Part shown: positions 11,000 to 22,821 of the stretch, in pieces
Numbering within the stretch: position 1 is the first letter of the stretch
Layout: every line of letters begins with the position of its first letter
Source: Hypoxylon rubiginosum
Taxonomy: Eukaryota; Ascomycota; Sordariomycetes; Xylariales; Hypoxylaceae
DNA: 64,000 bases
Assembly: GCA_902806565.1 (NCBI GenBank)
Contig: CADCXA010000007.1
Coordinates: 496,001 to 560,000, forward strand
Reading direction: 5' to 3'
Translations under genes and position numbers: made by a program
Notes under the pieces: model-generated
Told to the model about the DNA's origin: nothing
The model's database searches: none
What the model saw: only the letters and a program-made list of their open reading frames with translations

Positions 11000-13571
11000 G
11001 TCCTCAATACCGGCTCTGCTTCTTGGAAGGTCCAGACCCATGTTTACTGTCGCTTCGGATGCGGAGTAGATAGCGGCTTTACACCTAATGGATCCGATTA
11101 ACATGCGAGAGTTGTGTGAGGAGTTGTGATAGATGCAGCAGCCATGTCTGCTTAGTTATTTGGCTAAATGGGTAGTTGGAGAAGGGCCTTCAGGTGTCGT
11201 TGGCCGTAAGATCTAGGGACTTTGACGGCGCATTACATTATTACCCGGCTGGCGAGAGCTGTTGCGGCTGATTTGAGAAGGCGTGAAACAGGCGATACGG
11301 AAACCTCATTCTTACCTAGACCGGAGGTTCGTATGATCCCGCATATCGGTTCGGGTTAATATCTGCTGTTATCTGATGTCTTAATAATTTATCATCTAGG
11401 CCTAGCCCTTATCGACTTATTCTACGAGGCTTGTTTTGCTTGGTCGTTGTCATTTTGGGTTATCATATGTCGAGAATTGTATCTCTCGTGTTGATATTAT
11501 AGTATTTAGAAATGGTGATTATATAATTCCGACTATCCTAGCGGTTAATGTCGCCGGTTCAAAGATGGCGCTCGCATTACGTTCGCTGTTGTAATGGACA
11601 GTTCCTTTTTTGCTACCATGAAAACCCCCCTTTTCGTGGACTCGAGGAATTGGGCAATAGCAACATTGAAATGGTATTGTTAACTTTGCTGGACGTCTCG
11701 GCTCGCGCGATAATGATTTTAGTAGCCGGGGTTTAATTCCTCAAACTCACCGAAGCCGTCGCACTAAGCGGGGCGGCATAAGTAACGCACGCACTCCCGA
11801 CGATAATGTTAGCTGACTACAGAGCATTGACATTGGCTGAGAGCAAAATAAGATGTAAGCTCGGGGCAGCCGCTAAAGCTCTGTGACGACCGACGACGGG
11901 GCCGAGTTTTCAACTGCTTGGCGACGTCTTTGCCAAGGATGGGCACGGATTCCACGTGGAGCAAGGTCGTTCATCTTAGATTGGCATCCAATTTATATAC
12001 GATCTTGGACTCGATCCTTATTGGGTCTTGTATACGTGCTATGCTATGTTAAGATTGGTTTGGATTGGAATAGATTCATCGTGCAAGCGTCCAAAGAAGT
12101 GATATATTGGGATAATAATGCGAACAATTCGATTCATTGATAGACAGCAACCAAACGAGCTTCCTACTAGATACTCAGATACTTCAGCAATAGATCGTAC
12201 CAGCGTACATACCCAGCACCCGAATATCACGTACATATGTATGATGGTATGGAGTCAGCGGATAGTGGCCATGCGGACCACAGCATGTCTTACTCGAATG
12301 CTCTCCATTCTCCATCGCTTTACGATCCGAGTGTTATTCCCAGCCATATACGCCACCTACCCCATCACTGCTCATGAATCGCAGGTTTTCCACGTTGTAA
12401 CACGAGAACTACTCTGGAATGGCGTAGCGTGGCCAATACCTGCCTTTGTCTTCAAGATTCAATCGTCGATGACTATTATTTTGATGTTGAGCCGTGCAAA
12501 ACTTGTATCTTATTTGGTATGAAAAGATCTGCGTAGGCAAGGCGTGTTGGGCAGTCCATGCATAATGTAATGCTACCCCCCGCAGTCGTTCCCGGTACCC
12601 GAGATGCAAAATCAGATGATGACATTGTACATACTTAGGATCAACAGCACACGAAAAGAGAGAGGAGCAGGATGGAGTGAGAAGAATGGGGGGGTCTGGG
12701 GGGGTTTAGGAATGCGGCGTGAGCCACTAATAACGTGAATCAAATGTGGGTGAGGCTTACGTCCGCTTCGGAACGAATTGCCAACAATGGCAGAATGAGC
12801 ATGAGGGCAAAAAAACTGAAGAGACAGAGGCGAAGAGAGGGCAAATAATCATCAGTATTTCTTATTTTACACAGTATGTCTTATTATATAGTATTACAAA
12901 CCCGTTAATACAAGCTTCCGTTCTGGTCTCGGCGGTGAGAGGGAGGCGCCGCAAAGTGGAACTTATTAGCAAATAGAATAACAGGGAATGCTCCTTAATC
13001 GGCAAAACTAGAAAATCTCTTATTTTTCTAGAAGACGGGTGTGCCAGGACTTGTCAGACCAGTAGAGTTTAAAAAACCAGGGGGCTACCTAGGTATCGTG
13101 ACGTCTCCATGGTTCGTCCATGATTCCCACGTCGTTAGCGTCGGTAGCTGGCCGAGGATTTCTCTTGGCAACCCAGGGCTAAGCATTAACGTTCCTGGTG
13201 ATCGAATTGGGAAATTCCCATTTTGGAGAGCCAACCAACATTGTTGCTTTTTTACGGGGAACCATCATCGCAAACTTCGCAGACTCGCCCACGCGGAAAC
13301 CAAAACTCCACGAGAATGTAAAGAAAACGTGAGACCCATTAACGCCATTCGATCATAGACTTTGAATTCTCGGTCTCCTATTAGGTCGACCGGCGTGGGT
13401 ACGCCCCCCTTCGCCCCGCCCAAGGCCACCCCGTCGTGTACGTAACGTAATGTAATATCGTCGATCGTTAGAGAGCTTTTCGTGACGAAACGGCGAACGA
13501 ACGACCGGGGATGCCGGCATGGTTGGCTCAACTTCTTATCCACAATGGGGTGAGATCCATATACGCATGCC

Positions 13572-13650
13572 GTACGGTTCGTGTGGTCCCTGTGATTCCC
13601 TGTGGTTTCTTGTGGTCCCCTACGGTTTATGCGATTTGTATGGTTCGCGT
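13572..13650. repeat. Degenerate 10-bp periodic repeat upstream of the transporter
   Basis: About eight units of a TGTGGTTCCC-like decamer follow each other with an exact 10-bp step, including gtgtggtccc, tgtgattccc, tgtggtttct and tgtggtcccc. The block ends about 330 bp before the transporter ATG. The 10-bp period is close to one helical turn. Confidence 0.6.
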
Positions 13651-13982
13651 TGCCGGTATAGGTATGGCTCTTCGGTGGGAGTAAATTCTAATCCACCTGA
13701 CTTATCTAGTGCAGCGCTGCTATGGCCGGACCATTGGTTCATATAATCGTATAATAAAAACATAATAAAACTCTGAAGTCAGCGCGAGCACCAGCACTGC
13801 TTTAAAGTTTTCGGACTTGAGTGAATACCCGGCGCTTTGATCTTCTGCACGAAAGCCCCCCCCTTCCCCTTCTCCATCTCTCCGTTGTTAACGTCCCTGT
13901 CAACTTGACATCGTCTTTCCCTATCTGTACTTTACGCTTACGAAAAAAAAAGACGGTCGGTCAGCCGGACATCGTGAACAGG

Positions 13983-15447
13983 ATGGCGGACATCAAGAAT
14001 GAAAAGGCCTTCGACTCGGACTCGCCTTCGGCGCGAGACTTGACGCAAGACTTGGGATCGAGCACTGAGGTTGTAGGTCAGGTCAGAGACATCTCGGGGC
14101 TCGAGCAGCAAAAGGCCGCCCTAGGCAGCGCTCACTTTCACAGGTTAGGATGGAAGCGGCTCACGGTGGTGCTCATCGTCGAGGCCATCGCTCTGGGCAG
14201 TCTGAGTATGCCCGCAGCATTCGCTACCCTCGGCATGGTAGCTGGCACTATCCTCAGCGTCGGCTTGGGCCTCCTAGCTATCTACACCAGCTACGTCGTC
14301 GGACAGGTTAAGCTAAAGTTTCCCGAGGTGCAGCACTACGCGGATGCGGGTCGCTTGATAATGGGCAAGTTCGGGTACGAGTTGATCGGCGCCATGTTCG
14401 TTCTGCAGTTGGTCTTCCTCGTCGGCTCGCATTGTCTCACTGGTACCATCGCCTTCCTCAACATCTCCAACAATGGCGCGTGCTCTTTGGTCTTCGGCGT
14501 CGTCTCCGCCATTATCCTGCTGCTGCTAGCGATTCCACCCTCGTTCGCCGAAGTCGCCATCCTAGGCTACATCGATTTCGTATCCATCATGGCCGCCATC
14601 TTCATCACTATCATCGCGACGGGCGTCCAGCGAACAGATATAGGCGTCTCCTCCGGCTGGTCTGCGTGGCCGCAGGAGGATCTTAGCTTCACCAAGGCTT
14701 TCATCGCCATCACCAACATCGTGTTCGCATACAGTTTCGCCATCTGCCAGTTCTCCTTCATGGACGAGATGCATACCCCCAAGCATTTCGTCAAGTCCAT
14801 CTGGGCGCTCGGCCTGATCGAGATTGTCATCTACACCCTAACAGGAGCGCTGATCTACTGCTTCGTCGGCCCAGACGTCAAGTCTCCGTCGCTGCTGTCC
14901 GCCGGCTCGCTGGTCTCCAAGATCGCATTCGGCATCGCCCTGCCCGTCATCTTCATCTCGGGATCTATCAACGGCACGGTCGTAGGGCGATATATCCACG
15001 GCCGCGTCTATAGAAATTCGGTCACCCGTTTCATCAACACCACCAAAGGCTGGGCTACTTGGGTAGCGCTTATCTCAGCCATCACGTTAATCGCGTGGGT
15101 CATCGCCGAGGCCATCCCGTTCTTCTCCGACCTGCTAGCTATCTCCTCGGCACTGTTCGTCTCGGGCTTCACGTTCTATTTCCCGGCCATCTTTTGGTTC
15201 AAGCTCATCCGGGAGGGCAAATGGAATTCCAAGGAGAACCTGCCGAAGAGTGTCCTTAACGGCTTGGTATTTATCATCGGAATGATCGTGTTAGTCGGTG
15301 GCACGTATGCCAGTATTGTCGATATCGTAAGTACATCCTTTTTTTGGCTTGCTTTTTACTCTCGATCTCTGTGCTGACATTTTGTAGATGGATGGATATA
15401 CGCAGGGTAAAGTTCGAGGAGCTTTCACTTGTGCTCCTTTTGAGTAG
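13983..15447 (+). CDS. Amino acid/auxin permease (AAAP) family transporter, two exons
   Basis: Predicted amino acid transporter of the plasma or vacuolar membrane. Exons 13983-15326 and 15388-15447 give 467 residues; a GTAAGT donor and TTTGTAG acceptor join in phase 0 and add the tail MDGYTQGKVRGAFTCAPFE. A hydrophilic N-terminus of about 95 residues (DSDSPSARDLTQD) precedes roughly eleven hydrophobic spans, the first beginning near WKRLTVVLIVEAIALGSL, where the small-residue sequence GSLSMPAAF is typical of the first helix of Aa_trans proteins. I chose the ATG at 13983 because it is the first in-frame ATG; the open frame extends upstream only through non-ATG codons. It resembles fungal neutral amino acid permeases of the N. 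crassa mtr type, but the substrate is not predictable. Confidence 0.9.
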
Positions 15448-16241
15448 AGGAAAGGTGTAAAGGGGGGACGAACGCAATAGATCTCGCCGATTGCGCCCTT
15501 CAGTGGAGCAAAGCGACAAAAGGGCGCGATATCTCCACTCGACGGCAAGTTGCGGTTGACGTCATCGTCATCCCTCTTGTCGTATCGAAGCATCTTCTAC
15601 GGGTATGACATTATTACAGCATCGCATTATACACAGCGTTGGAGGACACCCTTCATGTATGATTTCGAATCGCGATGTTTTGCATAGGAGTTCAGGATTC
15701 GTCTTTGCCTGGTGAAGAGATATACCTTGTACATTATTCCTGTCCCCGCATTGCTTTCGTACGTACCGATACCTAGTAGGGATCGAGGAGTATAGCGTGC
15801 CTCGTGAGCGCACGGTAGTCTAGCGTCTAGTTACATCCCGAAATGTATTTCGCGCTGCAAAATTTTCATCCAATAGCTGTGAAAGTTGTAAAGCTGCCAT
15901 GGCTAACGAGCTTTGAAAATCTGATTCATACGCCTACCATGTGTGCCACTTCCTTGGCATAGCTAGAATCAAGTTGTATCAGTACTTATCAAAGTCAGAA
16001 TTGGGAAAAGGTAGTAGGTACCTAAATGTGAGGCTTTATTCACAATGTAGACTTTCCCTTAAAGGGCCAGCACTTGTCATGAATAGATATAATTCTTGTC
16101 TATGTACGTATGAAACTTGATGTCTATACAGTATGTCTAGAATTGCAATCGCTTTCGTTACAAGCATCTCGAGTCGACATTAGAAAAGGAGATCCTTCTT
16201 TTGATTTTCCCGAACGCCTTGCCAATACATAAAATAAACTG
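15448..16241. other. Convergent intergenic region (transporter and ARG8 3' ends)
   Basis: About 800 bp with no supportable gene. One exact copy of the TAGGTACCTA palindrome lies at 16015-16024. Confidence 0.6.
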
Positions 16242-17683
16242 TCACCGTGTTGCCACGATGGCTTCCTCTAGAATGTCCAGACCCTTCCCGATTTCCTCCT
16301 CGCTGACCGTGAGCGGCGGAACGAATCGGAGCGTATTGGTCCCGCAAGTGATGACCAGCAGCCCCCTCTCCCTGGCAGCCTTCACGATCGGGGCCGGGTC
16401 TTGGGTTAGCTGCAGACCGAGAATCAGACCTTTACCACGAATCTCGGTAATCAGCTCAGGGAACCGCTCCCTCATACGCTCGAATCTCTCTGCGAAAACC
16501 TTGGACTTGGAAAGGACACCCTGCTGCAGCTTCGGGTCCGAGAGCTGAGAAACCACGTAATGACCAAGACGACACGCCATCGGATTGCCACCAAAGGTCG
16601 TGCCATGATCACCAATCTTGATCTTTTCGCTGACGTGCTTGTTGACTATCGTAGCACCAATGGGAAACCCGTTGCCGAGCGCCTTTGCTGTAGTTATGAC
16701 GTCGGGGTGTGCCTCCTTGGGCAGATGGCTATGCGCCCAGAGTGTCCCGGTTCTGGACAAGCCGCACTGGATCTCATCGTAGATAAGGACGGCGCCGACT
16801 TCACGGCATCGTTTTGCTAGAGCAAGGAGGAACTCGTCACTAGCAACATTCACTCCTCCTTCGCCCTGGATAGGTTCGATTATCACACCGCACGTTTTTT
16901 CCGTCACAAGGTCATTGATTGCGCCGATGTCGTTATACGTTCCATATTTAAAACCAGGCAGCATCGGCGCGAAGGGTTCCTGGTATTTCGGGTTCGGAGT
17001 CGCCGATAAACTACCCATTGTTCGCCCGTGGAACGAATTACGGAAGGAGACGAATTCGTACTTTGCCCCCGTGGGATCCAAGACTTTGCCAACCTTCCGG
17101 GAGAATTTGATAGCAGCTTCGTTTGCCTCGGAGCCCGAATTGCACACGAAAACCGTCGCGGCGTCATGCATCGCACCGGATTCGATAGTCTTCTCGACTA
17201 GGAGTTGCGAAAGCGCCCCTGTCCAAGGGTTATAGTAGAGGTTGGACGCATGCCATAGCGTCTGGGCCTGGGAGGAGTACAATCAATATCCGATGCACGT
17301 AAAGAGCCGAGAGTTTAGAGGCTATCTCTTACCTGATCAGAGAGGATCTTTGCTAGACCAGGATCACTGTGGCCGAGCCCATTGACGGCAATGCCAGCTG
17401 TGAAGTCCAGATACTTGCGGTTTTCCAGATCCCACAAGTACGAACCTTCACCTTTTACGAATACCGGAGGAGGCCTGGCATAGGTTGCTAGCATGTACTT
17501 GGAATGCTCCTTCACCAATGCTGCGCTCGGAGAGTCCTCTGACGGATCGGGGTTCGGTAGAGCGGCGTCGCGAGAGATGGACTCTTGTACATTTTGCGAT
17601 AGATTAGAGGCCGCTGTCGCCTGTGACGAAAGACCTCGCACACTAGCTGGCGTGAGTCGTCGAATGGAGAGCCTGAAAGCCAT
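16242..17683 (-). CDS. ARG8: Acetylornithine aminotransferase, mitochondrial, two exons
   Basis: PLP enzyme of arginine/ornithine biosynthesis that converts N-acetylglutamate semialdehyde plus glutamate to N2-acetylornithine plus 2-oxoglutarate in the mitochondrial matrix. Minus-strand exons 17683-17333 and 17267-16242 join in phase 0 to give 458 residues. Residues 1-25 (MAFRLSIRRLTPASVRGLSS) form a basic, Ser/Arg-rich amphipathic presequence typical of matrix targeting. Class III aminotransferase motifs follow: FTAGIAVNGLGH, NSGSEANEAAIKF, the conserved FHGRTMG segment, LIYDEIQCG (PLP-contacting Asp, about residue 281) and TTAKALGNG, whose Lys (about 312) binds PLP. The frame stays open upstream to another ATG at 17818; the shorter start is preferred because it puts the presequence at the N-terminus. 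Confidence 0.95.
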
Positions 17684-19289
17684 ATCGAACCAAGATTCCA
17701 AGGTCAGCCTACTATAGACTACGGTATCGTTTTTTTCGGGCGAGGAGAAGTCGAAGTCGAAAAGTTCCTGTCGACTTGCCTGACCTGATATATGCCGAGG
17801 AAGAGTTGGTGTAACCATGCCACTAGAAAATGATTCACAATTGTTTTCCTATCGATAAGAACTAGCCTAAATTTGCTGTTCCGATTTCGCATCGGGCCAT
17901 TTGCAGTTGGACAGTTGGAGTAAAAAGCTATGAAGCTGCCGTACTGGGTTATCCGTCTGGTTGTCCATCTGGTTATCCGTTTGGTTATTCGTCTGATTAT
18001 TCGTCTGCGAGCTGTTGGGAAACATTTTCATCCCAACCATCAGCATTTCGTCTTGACGAACCTATCGCATTGTCAATTCCCCATTACAAAAGATTTGTCA
18101 TGGGAGGATTTTCGTCGTGTTCCGCTAGTTTATTTTTCCCCCTTAAGCTTAAGAATGAGCATCCAAAAGCGTGGGTAGCTAAACCATTCTAATAGCTAGG
18201 GCACCGGCCAGAGAACAATCACCATGTCTGTTGTTGTTAATAAACCCGACAATATGGTTTCCAGGTTATCGCTTACTCCAGGTATCTAATATCTTGTCAG
18301 CGGCTGTACCAAGGGATGACCTTGTGTAGGATTGTCCACGGGGTCATCTACGCTACGATGCTATTTGCTTACTCTTTTCCAATATGTCTAGCAACACTCG
18401 CGGCAAGACACTTTGATTACAGTCGCACCAGGCTGTGCATCATTACATGACCACCTAGGTACTAGGTACCAGGAGACTACCCGGGTATACACGTGTGTAT
18501 CCGTCGCGATGCCGAGCTACAGGCCCAGCTCTCTGGGAATTTCAGATGGCCCGTAGCATCACAGGCTCGACTGGTCCTTGGTCCTTGGTCTTTTTCTCCA
18601 ATTCTCCAACTCTCCAACGCGGGGCTCCTATATACGTTCCACATTCCACCCTATTCCACGGCCCTGGCAGCCCCCGGACTACGAAATGTGTGGGGGAATG
18701 CCCTGCTGATCACCTGCAGTTAGCGCTTAGATGGGAATGCTGGCATGGCTATTTTCACATGTCAGACTCTTATATCCAAGCCCTCTTGACGAAAACGTCA
18801 CAGAAGAGCCGACTGGCTCCAGCTTTCCATCGCAAGCCACCATTCACGAGCTTCCAAATCCAATCCAATCTTATGCCATCCCGTCAGCAATCCCTAAAGC
18901 CTCTTCTGATCTAAAAGCCCTTATCATCTCAGCCCTCGGGCTTAGGCTAACGGATCCCTTATTTTCTACTACCTGCTTCCGAGTGGGCTTTGGACCTGTC
19001 GCCTTGTCATCCGGACTGTCCGCCTCAAGCCGTCTCGGTATTCCTTGGCAATCGCAAGGAACTATGCCGCAATTCACATGTTTTGTCGCCTCTCCAGATC
19101 AAATTGGTCTTCTGGTCTAATAAGCCCAGACCCTTTCTATTGTTTCCCTTATCATCTACGAAACTAGTTGCCGTCTCGATTACTATGTTTTGAAATTACG
19201 AAAATCCTTTAGATTCCATACCTTATATTTTGCTCTCGTCCCATGTCTACCTGTGGTATCAATATCAATCTAGACGCCTACTGTACAAT
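17684..19289. other. Divergent intergenic region between ARG8 and the alpha/beta hydrolase
   Basis: About 1.6 kb holding the 12-bp minisatellite described separately and further TAGGTAC motifs near 18463. Open frames here (e.g. 18495-18914) overlap one another in different frames and show no protein signature. Confidence 0.55.
17947..18006. repeat. 12-bp minisatellite, five copies
   Basis: Five tandem copies of a GGTTATCCGTCT-like dodecamer: copy 1 is exact, the others differ at one to three positions, mostly C/T. On the plus strand one frame would read a VIRL-type tetrapeptide repeat, but the enclosing open frame has no other support. The repeat is in the ARG8/hydrolase divergent promoter region, about 265 bp from the ARG8 start. 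Confidence 0.8.
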
Positions 19290-21501
19290 ATGATAGACCA
19301 CGTTCTCGGTAAACCTTCTGTGAAGTCGCGCAGGCTCCAGGTGCTTGCTGTACTAACATTCTGGTCTTTCTACCTAATCAAGTGAGGACTGATCCGATCT
19401 ATCGTACCGAGGAATAGCGCAGCTAATAGTACTTAGGGGTCACCGACATGGCCCGCCACTTGTTCGACGCTTATCGAAAATATCATCGAGGGTATTAACA
19501 ACATGGCAGACTGTCGTCTTCACCATGATGTATCTGTACGCCGCTCGAAACTTTAGCACTCTCGTCGGGCTTGCGAGCCCAGAGCCGATGGCAAATATGT
19601 ACGACACGAAATACTTCCGCGCGACGTGGGTTCTGACCGCGCTCGACGCGGGATTCTGGACGGCCATGAAAATTAAAAGGAAGTGGATACGGGACATAGC
19701 TAGTCTGGTCTTTTCCGTCTTCTATCTGATTGCGGCCGAGCGCGCGGACGAGAAGGTGCGAAAAGTCAGAGCCGCCGTGACGGTAGAACATTTGCGGGTA
19801 AGCTGGAACAAAGGGACCACGCCGTATCTGCAAGCTCTGCAGAATCTAGTACGTCCCCGGTTTACGCGATGGCCGCCGCGGGCGATCCGCATCCCACGGC
19901 CTAGCACGAGCGACTATAAAGATCCCGTTTCCGCCTGGCTGTATTACGACGGACCCATCTCGGACCTCGAACATATCAGCAAGATGATTCTAGACATTCC
20001 GGGAGGCGGGTTCGTGGCTATGGATCCGCGGTGTAACGACGATAAGCTCTTCGCCTGGGCCGGAAAGACGGGTCTTCCGGTGCTTAGTTTAGATTACAAG
20101 AAAGCACCCGAGTTCCCGTATCCGTACGCCCTCAACGAGTGCTTCGACGTGTACACTACCATCATCAGGAGCAAGGGACGGTGCATCGGAATGTCGGGGT
20201 TGGAAACTCCAAAGGTGGTAGTGACGGGCGATAGTGCTGGTGGTAATCTGGCGACGGCCATGACTCTGATGGTAACCGAGAGCGCCACCAAAAGGCGCCA
20301 ATCCTCGACCCAGGCAGAGCTAACTATTCCCGTCGGGCTTGTACTACTCTACCCGGCCCTAGATATGAATATTGGAAACTGGATGTCTGACGAGCAGATG
20401 TCGCTCATCAAAGATCGGCGCATGCGAGTCACAAACAAGGATTACCTACGCAAGAAAAGCATGCAGTATAACGATCTCGTAGGCACGCCTCACCAGTCGG
20501 ACGATGAGGACGAAGAGCCTTCTGCTCCGGCACCCGGCGCGAAATCGTCCAAGTCAGATAGCGGCACGGACGATAGTGGGCTTCATAGCCCTCATCCCGA
20601 ATACTCCCACGCGAATCGTCAGACGTGGGCGAAGTCTCAACCGCCAACGGTGGCATCGACCCCAGACGCTAAATCGATGTCTCATCGGCCCGAACCTATG
20701 AAGACACGCCTAGCCATGGCCTCCATGATCTCCTATTTCAACGACCGAGTTCTAACACCTGAGCTGATGCGTGCAATGATCATCTTGTATATCGGACCAC
20801 ACAATCGACCTGATTTCTCTCAGGAATACCTACTGTCTCCTATTTTAGCTCCTGATTATTTGTTGCAGAAGTTCCCAAAGACCTACTTTCTCACTGGCGA
20901 ACGAGACCCTTTAGTGGACGACACGGTTATTTTCGCAGGCCGACTGCGCCGCGTAAAGCATGCTCTCCACTCACACCGTACCTCCCAGGGAATGAAAGGC
21001 CTGGAAGACATTACGGACTTCGACGAGAAAGACGTCGCGGAAGTGGTTCTAATTCCTGGTATCAGTCACGGCTTCACGCAGTTTCCATCCCTATATCCAC
21101 CTGCGTGGAAACTGATCGACCGGTGCGCACGGTGGGCCGTAGACCTGCTCAATACCGCAGAGGCGCGTCTACAACGCGAACAGCAGATACCACAGCGCCA
21201 TCATGTGCGCACCGAATCTAGCGGCGATGAAGACCGGCCGCTTGAGATAAATATGACGAAAATGCGGACGAGAACGATCAGCGACGAGGCAAAGGCGACA
21301 CCAAACAATTCGGAACAAGCAGACAAGGGAAACGAAGCTCGTAGGTCGAACGGGAACACTAAGAGAAGGTCAAATGGTAGGACCGGATTTGGGCAGAAAT
21401 CCAAAAGTCTTGTCAAACTGGATAGTTCAGATGATTTGCTGGGACGTCGCATGCAGGGCCTTGCCGGTCCATTGACGGGAGCGCATGACGAGGATGATTG
21501 A
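19290..21501 (+). CDS. Membrane-anchored alpha/beta hydrolase (hormone-sensitive-lipase-like), two exons
   Basis: Predicted serine esterase or lipase. Exon 1 is 19290-19381 and exon 2 is 19437-21501 (GTGAGG donor, TTAG acceptor, phase 2), giving 718 residues. Exon 1 encodes MIDHVLGKPSVKSRRLQVLA and then a hydrophobic span (VLTFWSFYLI); the joined frame continues through GPPLVRR into the first ATG of the long exon. Two further hydrophobic stretches at about residues 53-70 and 105-125 suggest membrane attachment. The hydrolase core shows IPGGGF (about 218-223, oxyanion hole), GDSAGG with nucleophile Ser about 297, GERDPLVDD (Asp about 521) and GISHGF (His about 575). An acidic Ser/Pro-rich insert lies at about 380-440, and the C-terminus is low-complexity and basic. 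The usual His of HGGGF is Pro here. The substrate is unknown. Confidence 0.88.
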
Positions 21502-22821
21502 TGGTGATGTAAGTGAACAATCAGATACACAGTGCTCCCATTAAGATGGTGGTATCCTATCAGAGGAACGAATATTCGTCTGTCGTGGAGAAAGGGGCAT
21601 CGTCGCAGGGAATTTCCCTGGTGTACAATATATAGGTCTATATGTCCTCGGCCGATTCAAACCCTATGGGCACGGTTTGGATGTATGGTACTATCAAAAT
21701 GATTGTACTTCAGTGCTTCACGTGTGGGTGCTGAGTTATGACCGCGACCAAAACTGCGTAGACAGATATTAGCCTTAGCTGTCTAAGGAGAATCTGTAGA
21801 GCCGAAACTCATTCTACCCTCGTGTTGAACATATTCATATTCGTTTAGATGACTGCCAACCACGGAATATACCTATCTCATTGCCGATAACAGATCTGGC
21901 TGCATAAGGAGCTGAGCGGGGGCATATCTGTAGTCGGCGACCTTGCTTATTGTATGAAGCCCGAACGCCTAGGCAGAGGAAGAGACTCGTCACGTCATTG
22001 GTTACCTGCGTTTAGACGCTTTTAGCCAATAAGATCTTCAAGGTCGCGGAATGCGTCTACTCAGTTAAGCTGCGTGGAAGTTCTTGTTCACTGATATTGA
22101 GTGAATTGAAGTCACCCAAGACGCATCTCCCGAGGACTCAGCTAGGATCGAGCTGTTCTCTCCGTGGTATCAAAGCGCTTCTACGAGAAGGGCGGAATAG
22201 CCCCTCGCTAATTGTGAAGGGATCCTTAGAATAGGAGTTCGTACGAAGTAGTAATGCCCCTGGTGGTCTCTTTTGCGTAGAGCCCGAGGACGACGCCAAT
22301 GCAACCTCCTCATCTCGATTTGCATCCCACCCAGTTATATATGATGCAATATCATTATACCTGAGTGATACCTGATGTACCTAGGTACCTGGATAGGTAA
22401 TCAAGCTAAGGAGAGGTAGCTACTGAAATACTTCAAAGTGTCTGGCCACCGCGAAACCTCGCAAGTCGCCAGCGACAGCGACACCGAACATCATAGAGAC
22501 CATATTAAGTGATGGAAGGGAATGGATACACAAGATTAGACCGTGGAAACCTTTTCAGAACCTTGGAGTCTCGTCTTTCAGCAAGCCACTACTCCTTCAA
22601 CGGCCCGCAAGTCCAGCTTTTTCGCATCAAAACACCGGCTCCAACAATGCCTAACTTGTTACAAGACGCAGTATCTTCCCGTACGCATTACTCTCAGATG
22701 CCACGCTAAAATTAAGACTCCTTGCTCACTTAAAACCCTAGATGAGGAGTCATCAGAGCAATCCTCCCTCATTAGCCCTACCGACGACCTCCTACAAGTG
22801 TACAATGAGCGAGTTCAAGCC
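21502..22821. other. Intergenic region, possibly with 5' exon(s) of the next gene
   Basis: About 1.3 kb. The frame of the following coiled-coil gene is open back to 22543 without an ATG, so an upstream exon may exist. ATGs at 22512 and 22647 lie in other frames and could start one, but I cannot fix a splice. A TAGGTACCT motif lies near 22382. Confidence 0.45.

Larger units (their letters stand above)
10890..13982. other. Divergent intergenic region, 3.1 kb, no gene seen
   Basis: Lies between the GMC oxidoreductase (-) and the amino acid transporter (+). Open frames here (up to 134 codons at 12118-12522) lack recognisable motifs. A 10-bp periodic repeat sits at 13572-13650. A run of AT-rich boxes at 10975-11000 is close to the oxidoreductase start. 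Confidence 0.55.

Noticed and set aside
12118..12522. A 134-codon frame in the region before the amino acid transporter
   Set aside because: No motif or compositional bias; random frames of this size are expected in 3 kb.
17930..18178. An 82-codon frame with a VIRL tetrapeptide repeat
   Set aside because: The repeat is simply the translation of the 12-bp minisatellite; the rest of the frame has no support.
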